A DNA stretch of 64,000 nt. Origin: Persicaria tinctoria. Its lineage: Eukaryota > Streptophyta > Magnoliopsida > Caryophyllales > Polygonaceae. Both the position numbers and the translations under genes were made by a program. Under the pieces are notes generated by a model, which was given only the letters and a program-made list of their open reading frames with translations, had not been told where the DNA came from and made no database searches. The DNA is taken from contig JBANSL010000002.1 of assembly GCA_037127255.1 (NCBI GenBank), forward strand, positions 98,672,519-98,736,518. Reading direction: 5' to 3'. Of this stretch, positions 35,251 to 48,962 are shown in pieces. Each line of letters starts with the position of its first letter. Positions within the stretch are counted from its first letter, which is position 1.

Positions 35251-35451
35251 CTATGCAAGATCAGGAGCAGAAAGCTCCTTAAGAGTGCGGTTCGCGTCGA
35301 CATCCATCTCTATTGTAGGTTCTTCTTGATCAAAAGGAAGTTCGCGAAAGCGATCACGAGTTTCTCGCCTTAGAGCGGCAAGGGTCCTTTCAATCTCTGA
35401 ATCAAACGACAACAAAAAAGATCTAGTATTAGTAGCACGGGTATGGACCAT
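35251..35451 (-). pseudogene. N-terminal fragment of Athila-type gag
   Basis: The minus-strand frame starts MVHTRATNTRSFLLSFD, continues through a charged stretch with NRTLKELSAPD, and stops at TAG (35253-35251), then would continue QPIRLSLSSILNFK. The RTLKELxAPD phrase is characteristic of the start of Athila/Tat gag. The stop looks like CAG to TAG. The rest of gag and all of pol are absent. Confidence 0.7.
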
Positions 35452-35506
35452 ATAAGACGGTCCACACCAAGATCAACACTAAAAACACACAAGAATTAAA
35501 TAAAAA

Positions 35507-35524
35507 TTCCCCGGCAACGGCGCC
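35507..35524 (-). promoter_or_regulatory. Primer binding site, tRNA-Asp type
   Basis: Minus strand TGGCGCCGTTGCCGGGG, a few nt from the LTR start. It is complementary to the 3' end of plant tRNA-Asp and is the usual primer site of Athila, Tat and Ogre elements. Confidence 0.85.
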
Positions 35525-35529
35525 AAATT

Positions 35530-36712
35530 TGACGAAGGGAAAACCTGTCGTTGATCCGCCAAAGAAAACTCAAACCTATAGCAAGTATAACAATAAGCAA
35601 GAGGTCGATCCCACATGGAAATTATTATTCAAGTGTGATTTAAATGTCAATCAAGTAACCAAAATGGGGGTTTTATGTGTGAAAGTTCCGCCTTTTATCG
35701 AAGCGAATTGAAGCAAACAAAAGTAAATAATTGTAATTCAGACAATTAGGAGAAGCAATTCTACCTAGCTACAATTTTCCACTTTATTGGATTGAAGCGA
35801 TCCTTGTAACTTCTTCTCGTCCTATTAAGTTTCCTATGAATGCCCTTGTTCCGACCTAATATAGTTACTAGTCCAACCAGTCCTAGCAACCCTTATCAAT
35901 CGAACAGTCCCTAAAGAAGTATTTAACCCAATTGATAGCTTTAAGTTCAGAGATTAGCCAAAGTATTTGCAGTCCCTAAAGAGTGATTTAACAGCACATT
36001 CAACTTCCTACTCATTCAATTAGTTCAACCAGCCCTAAAGGAACAAGTTTGCCACTTAGATTAAGGTTCACAACCAGAAATCTACAAAACCTTAGCAATT
36101 GAATTGATCTAACAAGTTGGCCAGACAAGATAGAACAAATCAATAAACAATCAAGCACAAAGAAGTTGAAGCATTCAAATATAGGAAACAAGGAATGAGA
36201 ATTAGAAACTCACAATCAATCCAAATAAAGCTTCAAATTGCAAGCAGAATAGATGAGTTTAGTTCCTCATGGAAGACATCGCTCAAAATCTCTAAAGTGT
36301 CTGATGAATGAATAAAATAGAAGTGATGAAAATAACATAAAACTTGGCCTTTTAAATCATCCAAAGTCGGTCATGAAAGAAATCAATAGGCTCTAGGGTT
36401 TTTATTAATCAAAACGACGCGCACATGCGCTGACGACCAATGCTGCGGCCGCAACACACTGTTTCTTCGTACCCCACTGCAGCGGCCTCTGTTGCGGCCG
36501 CGACATGCATGTTGCAGTCGCGACATGCTGTTTTCCGGTTCTTCTTGCCTTACTTCGCGGGTATCTCCACTTGTCTTGCATCTTTCCTTCCTTGCTTCCT
36601 TCCAATGTTTCTGAAATAATTACAAGATGCAATTTAACAACAAAATATGAAAGAAATGCAACCTAACTAAACTAAAAATGCCTATAATGCTTATCTAAGA
36701 TATGCATTATCA
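35530..36712 (-). repeat. 5' LTR of the Athila-like element
   Basis: 1183 bp, TGACGA...TTATCA; partner of 31292-32500. It contains a GC-rich segment with CGGCCGC-like words (about 36415-36535) that is shorter in the other LTR, and lacks about 100 bp present at 32310-32410 there. Confidence 0.88.
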
Positions 36713-36717
36713 ATAAT

Positions 36718-37087
36718 ATAATTATTTTTTCTAAATTTATATGATTATTTGATTAAATTACTAATTTATCTCTATTTTTATGAGATTTTTAAATGTACAA
36801 TTAAACGCTCCCATAAAAAAAAAGTAAAATAATTACATTATATTTAAAATACAATATAATCCAAATATGTCATTTAAACTTTCAACATATCCATATTGAA
36901 AAAAAAAACACTTTCAAGCTCATTTTAACTTTTTTATTTATTCAATAAAACTCTTTTCAACTTAATTACTACCAATGGGAAAAAGAGTTATATCAACAAA
37001 AGATTCAATTCAATATACATCATTTTCAATATATATGAAAATTGAGTATATTTTAATTGGAAGGAGTAATAAACTAAGTTAATTGTA
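36718..37087. other. AT-rich intergenic sequence
   Basis: No gene recognised. Confidence 0.5.
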
Positions 37088-37320
37088 GGGTAAATTACAA
37101 AAAAATTGTAACTTTGTATAAAACCACATGTAAAATAATTTTTTTTAAGAAACCCACTCATAAACTTGCTTTTCTTATAAAAAAAACACGACCAATTACC
37201 ATAAAAATGTATAAATAATATTAAAATTCGACATTTTTTTACTCTGTCGGTTCTTTGAAATAAAATCAAATTTATGGGCGGGTTTTCTTAATTTTAAGGG
37301 TGATTTTCTGTAATTTACCC
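37088..37320. mobile_element. Short MULE-like MITE (233 bp)
   Basis: Ends GGGTAAATTACA and TGTAATTTACCC are perfectly inverted and closely match the termini of the 1.14-kb element at 18898-20041. The interior contains AAAACCAC and GGGTGATTTTCTG phrases of the same family. The flanking 9-mers TTAATTGTA and TTAATAAAA agree at 6 of 9 positions, a decayed target duplication at best. Confidence 0.65.
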
Positions 37321-37369
37321 TTAATAAAATAAGAAGCTAATCGAATATGAACGATATCTCAATGGAGAA

Positions 37370-37570
37370 GTGAAAAACGTGTACAGCTACCACGAGCTCT
37401 CCCTTCCGAATCATTTCTGTAACCTCCAATCTCGATTTTTGTTTCCTTCTCCGAATCATTTCGATCGCCGATGTCAAATTTTCAGCTTCTGTAACTTGCA
37501 ATCTCGTTAGATCATCAGCAACTCGGATTACGGGAATTCAATCGAAGATCCGATCGTCGACGCCCGTAAG
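37370..37570 (+). promoter_or_regulatory. Possible 5' UTR exon of the kinase gene
   Basis: A pyrimidine-rich stretch (CTCTCCCTTCCGAATC, CTTCTCCGAATC) ends at GACGCC followed by the donor-like GTAAGT at about 37567. This has the look of a plant 5' UTR with a leader intron. Linking it to the kinase exons 2.7 kb downstream is inference from position only. Confidence 0.35.
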
Positions 37571-37668
37571 TCCACATTCCAAATCTACTTGTGGATTTCT
37601 CTAGTGTATCTCTCTGAGCCTGTTCCCTGTCTTGGATCGCTGGTTTCTGCCGAGTTTTGGTTGAATTG

Positions 37669-38073
37669 CTAAATTGTGTTGGTGTTTGGTTCGAATTTGG
37701 TTTCAGTGTGAAACTAGGAATTGGATTGGAGCTGTAATTGCATAAATTGTAAGTTGCTGGAAATTTGGAACTGGATTGGAATCCGATTGTTGTGCATTTC
37801 AATATTTGCTTTGGAATCTGATTGTTGCGCATTCTTAATTATGCAGGACTTCGTATTCTAAAGTTCGATCATTCTAGATTTTTGCTTTCAATTATAAAGT
37901 CCAGTGGCTAAATTGTGTTGGTGTCTGGTTCGAATTTGGTCTCAGTGTGAAACTGGAATTGGATTGGAGCTGTAGTTGCATAGATAGGAAGTAGCTGGAA
38001 AATTGGGATTGGATTGGAATCGGATTGTTGTGCATTTCAATTTCTGCTTTGCAATCTGATTGTTGCGCATTCT
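37669..38073. repeat. Tandem duplication of about 165 bp
   Basis: CTAAATTGTGTTGGTGT...GTTGCGCATTCT occurs at 37669-37835 and again at 37918-38073 with scattered differences. It lies upstream of the kinase exons, probably in a leader intron. Confidence 0.85.
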
Positions 38074-38422
38074 GATTGGAACTGACCTTTTTTCTGAAGT
38101 GTTAGATTTCAAATTTCAATTTGTGAACTCACTTTTTTTTGTTGCTTTGGGGTCTGTTTGCTGGTGGATGAGCAGGATTTGAATAATTATAACCAGAAAC
38201 TTGCTTGGACGTGGATGAATTGAGAGGGACTAGTAGATTCGAGTCCTCAGAATGTTGGTGGTGAATCACGGTGGAATCAAAGTCATAAGCTGTTTTCTTC
38301 CCCTGGCCCAATGGCACCCCTTGGAATAACAAATCAATAAGGGGCTTGAAACTTGAAAGCCCATCCTGTCATTGCCCTTCTTCATTTGTTCAACAAAATC
38401 AGGTACGAAAGGCAAAATCTCT

Positions 38423-38990
38423 GAATGCTATTTCCAAAAGAATTCATTTCGCTATTCAAGAGGGGCTATCTCAGTGTAAATAAATGTTTATAAAGTAAAT
38501 GTGGTCCTACATTTATATATGTTTACTATGTTAGATCAGAAGTTCAAATGAGACTTTTTGGTTAATGGTTACTAGATGATCTTCACTAATGGAAAAACCT
38601 TTTAATGCTATGGATGTTGTTTTCAAAAGAATACATTTTTCTATTCAAAAGGGGCTATCTCAGTGTAAATAATTGTTTATAAAGTAAATATAATCCTACA
38701 TTGATGTATGTTTACTATGTTAGATCAAAAGTTTATATGTCATGTTAGTGATGAAAGAGAATCTGAAAATGAGACCTTTTGGTTCCTAGATGATCTTCAC
38801 CAATGACAAAACCTTTTAATGCTATGGATGCTGTTTTGAAAAGAATTCCTTTTGCTATTCAAAAGGGGTTATCTCAATGTAAACAATTTTCTATGAATTA
38901 AATGTGATCCTACATTGATGTATGTTTACTATGTTACATCAGAAGTGTTTAAATGTCGTGTTAGTGGTGAAAAGGAATCTGAAAATGTCG
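38423..38990. repeat. Three diverged direct repeats of about 180-215 bp
   Basis: Copies start at about 38423, 38604 and 38819. Each contains AAAAGAATNCATTT, then CTATTCAAAAGGGGCTATCT, then TGTTTACTATGTTAGATCA. They end where the decayed LINE begins. No ORF. Confidence 0.85.
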
Positions 38991-39034
38991 TGTTAGGGGG
39001 CTCATTAGTGAATTCTCAACAATGCTATGCAGTG

Positions 39035-40207
39035 TTGAGAACAAGCTGCTATGCTGGTCTACTCGAAAGCTTTCATATGCAGGGAGATTGCAACTCATTA
39101 AAGCAGTTGTAGGGGGAATAACTAGCTTTTGAAGCCACGTATATCTTCTGCCAAAAGGAGTTATGGAGAAGATAGATAGTATGTGTAAGAGCTACTTATG
39201 GAATGGGAATTTTGAAGGGAAAAAAATACTTGGTGGCTTGGGATAGGGTCACTCGACCTTTTGAGGAAGGAGGTCTTTTATCAAGGAGACTTTGTCTTGG
39301 AATAAAGCTATATTCATCAAGCTGGCATTGGATATAATTACCAACAGAAAATGTGTTTGGGTGGGATGGGCAAGGGAGAACATTCTCAAAGGGAGGAACA
39401 TTGAGGATCTTGAGGTGAAGCCATGAATCTGGACATGGAAGGCAATTGTAGCGGTGATAGTTGAATTCAAGGCTAAGATTGATAGTAATACGGATAATGC
39501 CAGCTGGAAACAGGAGCTGATCAGGATAGCAAACAGAAAAGGTGGACTTTACTCTTGCTTTCGAGGAGAGGGAGTAGTTCAACCTTGGGGGCAGCTTATC
39601 TGGAAAGGGCTTCAATGCAGAAGGTGGAGCTTTATTACATGGCTTGCACTTCAGAACAAACTTTATACAAGAGATAAACTCGTTAAATGGGGAATAATTA
39701 GTACCAGTGACTGTATGTTATTTGGTCATGGAGTGGAAAGCTCTGAGCACTTATGTTTTGAGTGCCCTTATGTTAGATGTGTGGCACTGAGAATCTGGCA
39801 ATGGCTAGGAGTTCAGCAAAGTACAAATAATCTGCAGAATTGGCTTCAGCACATTGCTGCGTGGGGCAGGAAGAACTCCCTGGTTACCCAGACAGTCATA
39901 CTGGCGCTCAAGGAACCCACGCACCTAGCTATTGTTGAAGGCACCTTCTGGACAGTTGAGCCTTGAGGAGTGCGCACAGAAGATATTAGAGAAATGTAAA
40001 TTCAGAATCAAGCACAGAGGCAAAGCCAGGACTATAGTGGATAGGAGATGGAAAGCTTCCTTAAAAGTGTGAGAGTTTAGAGATTCTGTAATTTTGCAAC
40101 AAGCTGTTTTGGCTTGTCTGTTTTCATCTGGCCTTGAACTTTGTAGTTCTTGTTTTGCCCCTCTTGAATAAAGATACAGCTTTTACCGTTTTCAAAAAAA
40201 AAAAAAA
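39035..40207 (+). pseudogene. Decayed LINE ORF2 3' half, with poly(A) tail
   Basis: Broken frames encode KLSYAGRLQLIKAVVGGIT, then LLPKGVMEKIDSMCKSYLW, then WDRVTRPFEEGGL, the region after the RT fingers of plant LINEs. A longer open stretch (39454-39966) has a zf-RVT type domain: WSFITWLALQNKLYTRDKL, then HLCFECPYVRC. A 14-nt A tract (40194-40207) ends it. There are several frameshifts. No RNase H domain was seen, unlike the two LINEs above, so this is a third lineage. It sits immediately 5' of the first recognisable kinase exon. No target duplication was found. Confidence 0.8.
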
Positions 40208-40312
40208 CAATCCGAATTTTATCAACACGTCAAGGGTTCTTGTACATGCTGATCCTACTAGGTCTCTCAAAACAGTCATTTATGGTCATTTGCTTCTGAT
40301 CATTATTTGCAG

Positions 40313-43205
<2,893 letters not shown>

Positions 43206-43566
43206 TGAGATGGGCATGTATGGAGGCGCCTTTGTTCAACTTCACTGCAAACTCTAATAAAGGGATATGAGAGAGACTTGTTTTTAAAAAACCTTCATTT
43301 CTTTTATTTGATGTTGTTCTTTCAACTTCAGCCGGCATGAGGGCCTTAAGCTTGGTAGAGAGGTCCAAGGAGATTATTTTCGAGCAATTGATCAAAAGGA
43401 TGAGAACCTTTTATATGTAATGAGGCAGACTCGTTACTGTCATGTTGCAGGACATTGCAAACTAATACTCCATACAATAGCAATGTAGCCACCAAACTGC
43501 ATAGCTAATACTAAGGAATAGAGCAGGAGTTAAGTTCTTTCAACATCTTCACCGGAATCACCGCGG
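43206..43566. terminator. Convergent 3' ends of the kinase and RING genes
   Basis: 361 bp separate the kinase stop (43205) from the RING gene stop (43567 on the opposite strand). The 3' UTRs of both must lie or overlap here. AATAAA at about 43256-43261 (plus strand) is a possible polyadenylation signal for the kinase. Confidence 0.5.
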
Positions 43567-46500
43567 CTACATACTGGGTACAATCAGTCCTGACCGAATA
43601 CTGGCCTTACACGCTGGACACGATGGACAGTTCTTGAAGCAGAATCTGACATGGAAAATAAACTAGATGACATTCATATTGACACAATGACACTTTTGCA
43701 AAGTGCTAATTCACAATGTTATAACAAAGAAACATGGAAATAAAGTCACCTGCAAAGGACCCAGTGCCCGCAAGGAAGCGCCACAACATCAATCTCCATC
43801 TCCTTGCAAATTTTGCAGATAACCTTATCCTGAATTTTGTTTGCAACAGCCATAATTGGATACCTTTTGATACAGGTAAGAATACGATCAAGAACATGAA
43901 TCAACCGGGAAAGCTTACCTTTCGAAGCAGCAGATAGTTCCCTTTACTAGACTTGGTGGCCTTAATCTGCTTACGTAATGCCACTTGCAATGTCCACACC
44001 TAAAGCAGAAGAGCGAGTAATCAATATAATAAAGTAATTACCCGCATGAGTAGTCATTCTATTCAGCAACCAGCATAAACTGGGAGAAGAGATTGATTTT
44101 AAAAGAAAAAGAGGAACAACAAATGTACCCACATCCTCAACAAGATCTCTCTTTGACATTTTCTCCAGTACATCGGGATGAATTCTGCTAAAAATAAGCA
44201 AATATGAGAATTATAACGGGACTGAATTGGGAGATGCCATATAATATAATGCAACAGAATACCTTTTCAGGGTGATAAAAATGATCCTTCTGCCAATCCT
44301 TTTGAAGTTAAGAGGAGTACAAATTTCATCCTTACATAAGAACCAATTTACCGAGTAGTGCTAAAGACTTTTGCTCTATAAACTAGAATGATCATCAGAA
44401 TCAGCTAGTTATTTCTTTTCATTTTTCATTCCCGTAATGTTCTGTACAGTTGTTTGATTTTCATCAGAAATTTCCATTACCATGATCTGTAGCAACATAT
44501 ATGCCTATGTGAGATATTAAGCAAACTATGAGGAGGGCACTGACCCTGATCTATAGTTATGTAGCCGTTCTTCTTCTTCTTGTCCTTCATCAATTGACCA
44601 CCACCCTAGAAACCTGAAATGAAGAAGGCAAAAATATGTATTGTAAGTTGTAACTATTATGCAAATCTGTGCATATTAATTGATCACTTTCCATGAAGAC
44701 AAATAATCTTGAGAATTGTTCCATAAAAAATTCAGTACATATATACCTTGAACCGTGGAGAATAAACTCAAGAAAGTCATAAACTCTTGAAATCATGAAA
44801 TATGGCTCACTACCAGCTTCAATGATTAGGTGCATAATACCAATGCTTTCCAACAGTTGTAATGTAGAAAATAGAGCTCCGGCTGCTTGCAAAAGGAGTA
44901 GAGGGGAGAAAATGATTTGAAATGGAATTTCTCTAGCTCTGGCAGGAGTTCCCTACAGGGTTTTATATACACAAATTTTTTTTTTTAGTTAATCCTTCAA
45001 CTTGTGCAGTCGTGATTGAAAAATTAAAAACAAGTCATACCTGCAAGTGCATACAAAGAAGAACCTGGAAGACAATCAACAAAACTTTCATAAAATGCCC
45101 ACCAATGTTTTGCAAAGACGACATTTTATCCAGCTTTTGATCTTCTTCTACTTTGATAAGTAAGCAAGTAGTCTCGTTGAGATGATCAGTTGTTCCAGAT
45201 GATAAACTGCCCCCTCGGATTTGAGAAGATCTATCCATCACAGGATATTTCCACCTTGTACAGACAAGAAAAGCAAAGCATTGTCCAACACTGCAAAAAA
45301 ATAACCATAAAACCCTATCAGGAGAAGAGAACCAAAATTTCATACGGCCATAATCCTTTGAACAAAATAAAAAATTAGCTAAAAGGATACCCATATTGAG
45401 AAATCTGACATCAAGAAAATATAGTGCAAAAAGGTAATTAATACCTAAAAGGCAAATATGCCCCCCACCAATTCCCTGTAGCCGCATCACCTGCAAGAAT
45501 TGGTTGCCGGTATTTAAAAGACATGCGTAATATATCCATATGTATGTGTGAGAAAAAAGGTATTCACTACTCTTGAAATACACACATAACCGAAGCAGTT
45601 TCATGCGTTGGTAACAAGAATATCTAATCCAAATCCCATATACTAGAAGTCAAGAGAGTGAAAAATGTCATGCCTTGGTAACAAACTGCCATATATAAAA
45701 GGTGCATGTGATTTTCTGTATTAGGCTATAGTTGTAATTCTTGCAGAGAATTTCTAATAAAAACAATGTACATCTCCAACACGATGATCTCAAAATCATC
45801 TAAGCACCCAACTACGTGGAGTTAAGTGGTCACCTATAAATAAAAGCATTAGGCCTCGGAATGAGGTGTGTAAATGTGTAACAACCAGGTGAGGCTGTGA
45901 GCCTTGTTGGAATTATTACTAAGTAGGCGACTTGAGCACTTAGCCACCTATAAATAAAGGCATTAGGCCTCAGAATTAGGCGTTGAGAGTGATCATTTGT
46001 AAAGGTTGTTGCCTTCTTGACATTGTGAGAGTTGAAGGAATCAACATTTACAAATGATCTCTCACAATACCAAAATCTGAGGCCTAATGCCTTTATTTAT
46101 AGGGATCTTAATGCTCAAATCACCTAAAGTGACATTAGTAATTCCCTCACGGCCTCGCCTAATTATTAACCACCTCACATAGTCCCCCTAAAAATAACCA
46201 CGCATTCTTCCTTTCTTATAAAATATAGTCCTAACAAATGATTGTTTGTTTGACCCATAATTAGTTAACTTAGAAACAATTATTAGTTTCAAAAGTGCTA
46301 AAAAACCAACTCAAGGCCTAAATAAGTATAGCCAAGAGGCTCGGGATACAAGAATGCTTTCATTGCAATGTAATGAAACATAGGATGTTGATGAGGGAAG
46401 AAGAGATTATACCGGCTATTATTAGTATCATGAAGAGTGTAGCACCAAGGATGAACGTCATGGAAAGAATGATCAAGCAATGCTGGGTAGAGAAAAGATT

Positions 46501-48490
46501 AGAGATTAAGTAAATCTTATTCCCGAATATACAACAAAAATTAAAGTAGTTATTTACTTCGGTAAGTTTTTCCTTTTTTGTGTTTTTGGTAGGGGTGACA
46601 CAGATTTTTGTTATTTTGCATCTACACTCGAAGTAATAAAGGAAAGAAATATCAAGGATATTCTAGTAGTATTTTGGTTGCCATCTTAGTCATAGTTTCC
46701 TACCATGCTTTTCAAACAATAAAAATTAGTAACATGAGAATTGACTTTTAAGGAATCAGTACAAACACTACAACATCAATGTCACATTTACTAATAGATG
46801 GTTATCAAATCTGACAATGATACTTGGATAACTAAACTTACAGTAGTTTTCTCCTCTGTAACATTTATACTCGAGTCATCCCTTTCTTCTAGCATTAGTG
46901 AAAAGTACATTCTGTAATCACATAGTCACAAGTTAATGAGGAGCAACATACAAACAAATATGGTGTTAGAAATGATCCATGGGAAATGTTAAAGAACTAA
47001 GTATAAATAAATCAAGACGCTTAAAGACAGACTATACAAAGAAAACAATGTATTTTCATATCATCAAGTTTCAAACGTAGCCACAGGGTAAGACGAAAGA
47101 GTACAAAGGATGTACCTAACATTGTCCACTATGATAATTATTTCCAAGAGCACAACGGGTAAGAAAACAAGCTTCAAGTTCACAGCTGCAACAAGAAAGA
47201 AACAAACCCATATAAGATCAAAAGGAGTAATTATTGATGAGATTTCACTACCCATTAACAAGTGGTTATTATGTAATTTTGAATCTAATATGTTGTTCTC
47301 AGAAAAAACAAGGCGATTGACAGATACCAGAAGTCTCTAAATACATAGGATCAAGCAAGGTTTTACAGTATACCAGAAGTCTCTAAATAAATACAGAGGA
47401 GCACTTCAAAGGCAAAAAGCAGCTGCAGTGAGGCAAAAGCATGAGTTGGTGGCCGCTACAATGACAGAAAATGTAAGATCTCGTTATTTCTAATGTGAAG
47501 AAATTGTTAGAGCAATTAGAGAAAAAATAGAAGAAGCTTAAAAGTCATACACGACAGTCGTGTACATCTGTAGGAGCGGGTAGAGAGAATCTCCAGCGAG
47601 CAACAACCGCATGAAATAACCACAAAGGAATAAAGACACGCCTGCATAACAGAACCACAACTGTTCAGTTAAACTGCCAAAATCATTAATATAAGTGCTA
47701 CACATCACTAGAAAAATTGAGAGAGTTTTTTCATCAGCTTGTTCCCAATTTTTAATTTATTTTGCTTAACAGCTGCTTTATGCATCAAATATGACCACAA
47801 GTTTACATTTTTATAGACCATAAGCCATAAACCCCCTCAAATAACTCTCAATTTACACCATTTCCAATCCTTATTCCCCCTCAATCACACTGATTGAGCG
47901 AGTACATTAAAATCACCAGAAATTGAGAAAGCTTTTTCATCATCAGTTCCCAATTTTCGATTTATTTTGCTTAAAAGCTGCTTTATGCATCAAATATGAC
48001 CACAAGTTTCCATTTTTATAGACCATAGGCCATAAATCCCCAAAAATAACTCTCAATTTACACCATTTCTAATCTGTATTCCCTCAAGCACACTGCTTGG
48101 GCGCTTTCAATCACGAGTACATCAAAATCACTAGAAATTGAGAAAGTTTTTTCATCATCGTTTCCCAATTTCCAATTTATTTTGCTTAACAGCGGCTTTA
48201 TGCATCAAATAAACCACAATTTCCCTTTTTCACATACCATAGGCCAAGCTCCCGACATAAATCCCTCAAACCAACTCTCAATTGACACAATATCAAATCT
48301 TTATACCACATACAGCTAATTTCTGAAAACTGAAAATTCGAACGAAAAAAAAAAGCGAAATTGGGGGAACGAACCACCAAGCGCCGACGAAGACATGATC
48401 GAGTTTGCGAGCGAGTAGAACCGTGAAAGCGAAGAGCAAAACGTGGGCTGCAGAAAGCTGCGTCGCCTGCAGCACTCCCCTCGGCTTCAT
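43567..48490 (-). CDS. TMEM185-like multi-pass membrane protein with C-terminal RING finger
   Basis: Fourteen minus-strand exons keep phase to give 454 residues: 48490-48375, 47641-47551, 47455-47374, 47185-47116, 46911-46842, 46482-46413, 45490-45445, 45290-45041, 44952-44747, 44613-44545, 44187-44133, 43999-43919, 43829-43750, 43645-43567. Hydrophobic segments follow in order: AAHVLLFAFTVLLARKLDH, RVFIPLWLFHAVVARW, LQLLFAFEVLLCIYLE, LKLVFLPVVLLEIIIIVD, LIILSMTFILGATLFMILII, a VGQCFAFLVC helix and MKVLLIVFQVLLC. A cytosolic part with FLGWWSIDEG and a short coiled stretch follows. It ends in a C3HC4 RING: CKIC, CGHWVLCRFC, CPAC. It matches the plant Transmembrane Fragile-X-F-associated (TMEM185-domain) proteins; RING suggests E3 ligase activity. 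The CAG at 43648-43646 was chosen for the last exon to complete the RING. Confidence 0.9.
45831..46110. repeat. Intronic inverted repeat, hairpin-forming
   Basis: In the intron between exons 6 and 7 of the RING gene. An arm at about 45949-46003 (TATAAATAAAGGCATTAGGC...GATCATTTGTAAA) is inverted at 46047-46101. A related direct copy of the arm start lies at about 45836. The pair could form a roughly 50-bp stem in the pre-mRNA. Confidence 0.75.
47714..48240. repeat. Triplication in intron 1 of the RING gene
   Basis: A segment of about 210 bp containing ATTTATTTTGCTTAACAGC and GCTTTATGCATCAAATATGA occurs three times, starting at about 47714, 47921 and 48136. Divergence is modest. It is spliced out, so the protein is unaffected. 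Confidence 0.85.
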
Positions 48491-48856
48491 GGCTTCAAAT
48501 TATGCAGATTGTAGAACGAGAAGAGAGAGAATCCCTTTCAAATGTTAAAGTTCTGCTACTCCGTGCAATCCGTACTAGTACTAGATTAGATGATTAGTTA
48601 AAAAGATTCGGGAAATTTCATAAAATTACCTAAATTTAAAAGGGAAATCCGTTTGGTGCCCCTGGTTTTTGACAATTCCGATTGGTATCCCACACTTTTT
48701 TTTGTTTGGATGATACTTCTGAATTTTGTCAAAAGTCCGGCTCATCCCCAAAACTCATAGTTTATAAGTTTATTCCTTTTTAATGAATAAAACCCTTTAT
48801 TTTTCTTTTCTTTTTTCATAAATATGTCCATTTACCTTTAACATTGAACAAAACTA
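48491..48856. other. Upstream flank of the RING gene
   Basis: The RING gene promoter must lie here (gene reads leftward). Around 48600-48760 text such as AAATCCGTTTGGTGCCCCTGG resembles dispersed repeat debris. No TATA box could be chosen with confidence. Confidence 0.4.
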
Positions 48857-48962
48857 TTTATCTATATCTATCTATATATCTATCTATATATCTATCTATC
48901 TATATCTATATATCTATCTATATCTATATCTATATCTATATCTATATCTATCTATCTATATA
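48857..48962. repeat. (TCTA/TATC)n microsatellite
   Basis: About 105 bp of mixed TCTA, TATC and TATATC units. It abuts the first head of the Helitron cluster. Confidence 0.9.

Larger units (their letters stand above)
31292..36712 (-). mobile_element. Athila-like LTR retrotransposon, pol-less, minus strand
   Basis: A 5.4-kb element with LTRs at 31292-32500 and 35530-36712, flanked by ATAAT at 31287-31291 and 36713-36717. Orientation is set by the primer site TGGCGCCGTTGCCGGGG (tRNA-Asp type, minus strand) beside the right LTR and the purine-rich tract AAGTGTGTGGGAA beside the left LTR. Both match the Athila/Tat branch of Gypsy elements. A short gag start is present, but no protease, RT, RNase H or integrase is seen. 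The interior instead holds an ORF on the plus strand, antisense to the element. The LTRs differ by many substitutions and indels (including an insertion of GC-rich text in the right LTR and about 100 bp missing from it), so the insertion is not recent. Confidence 0.88.

Noticed and set aside
38129..38332. Exon of the kinase N-lobe in the 38.1-38.4 kb stretch
   Set aside because: A GT donor-like site follows at about 38402, but no frame gives a glycine-rich loop or the catalytic Lys context; the plus-strand frames have stops.
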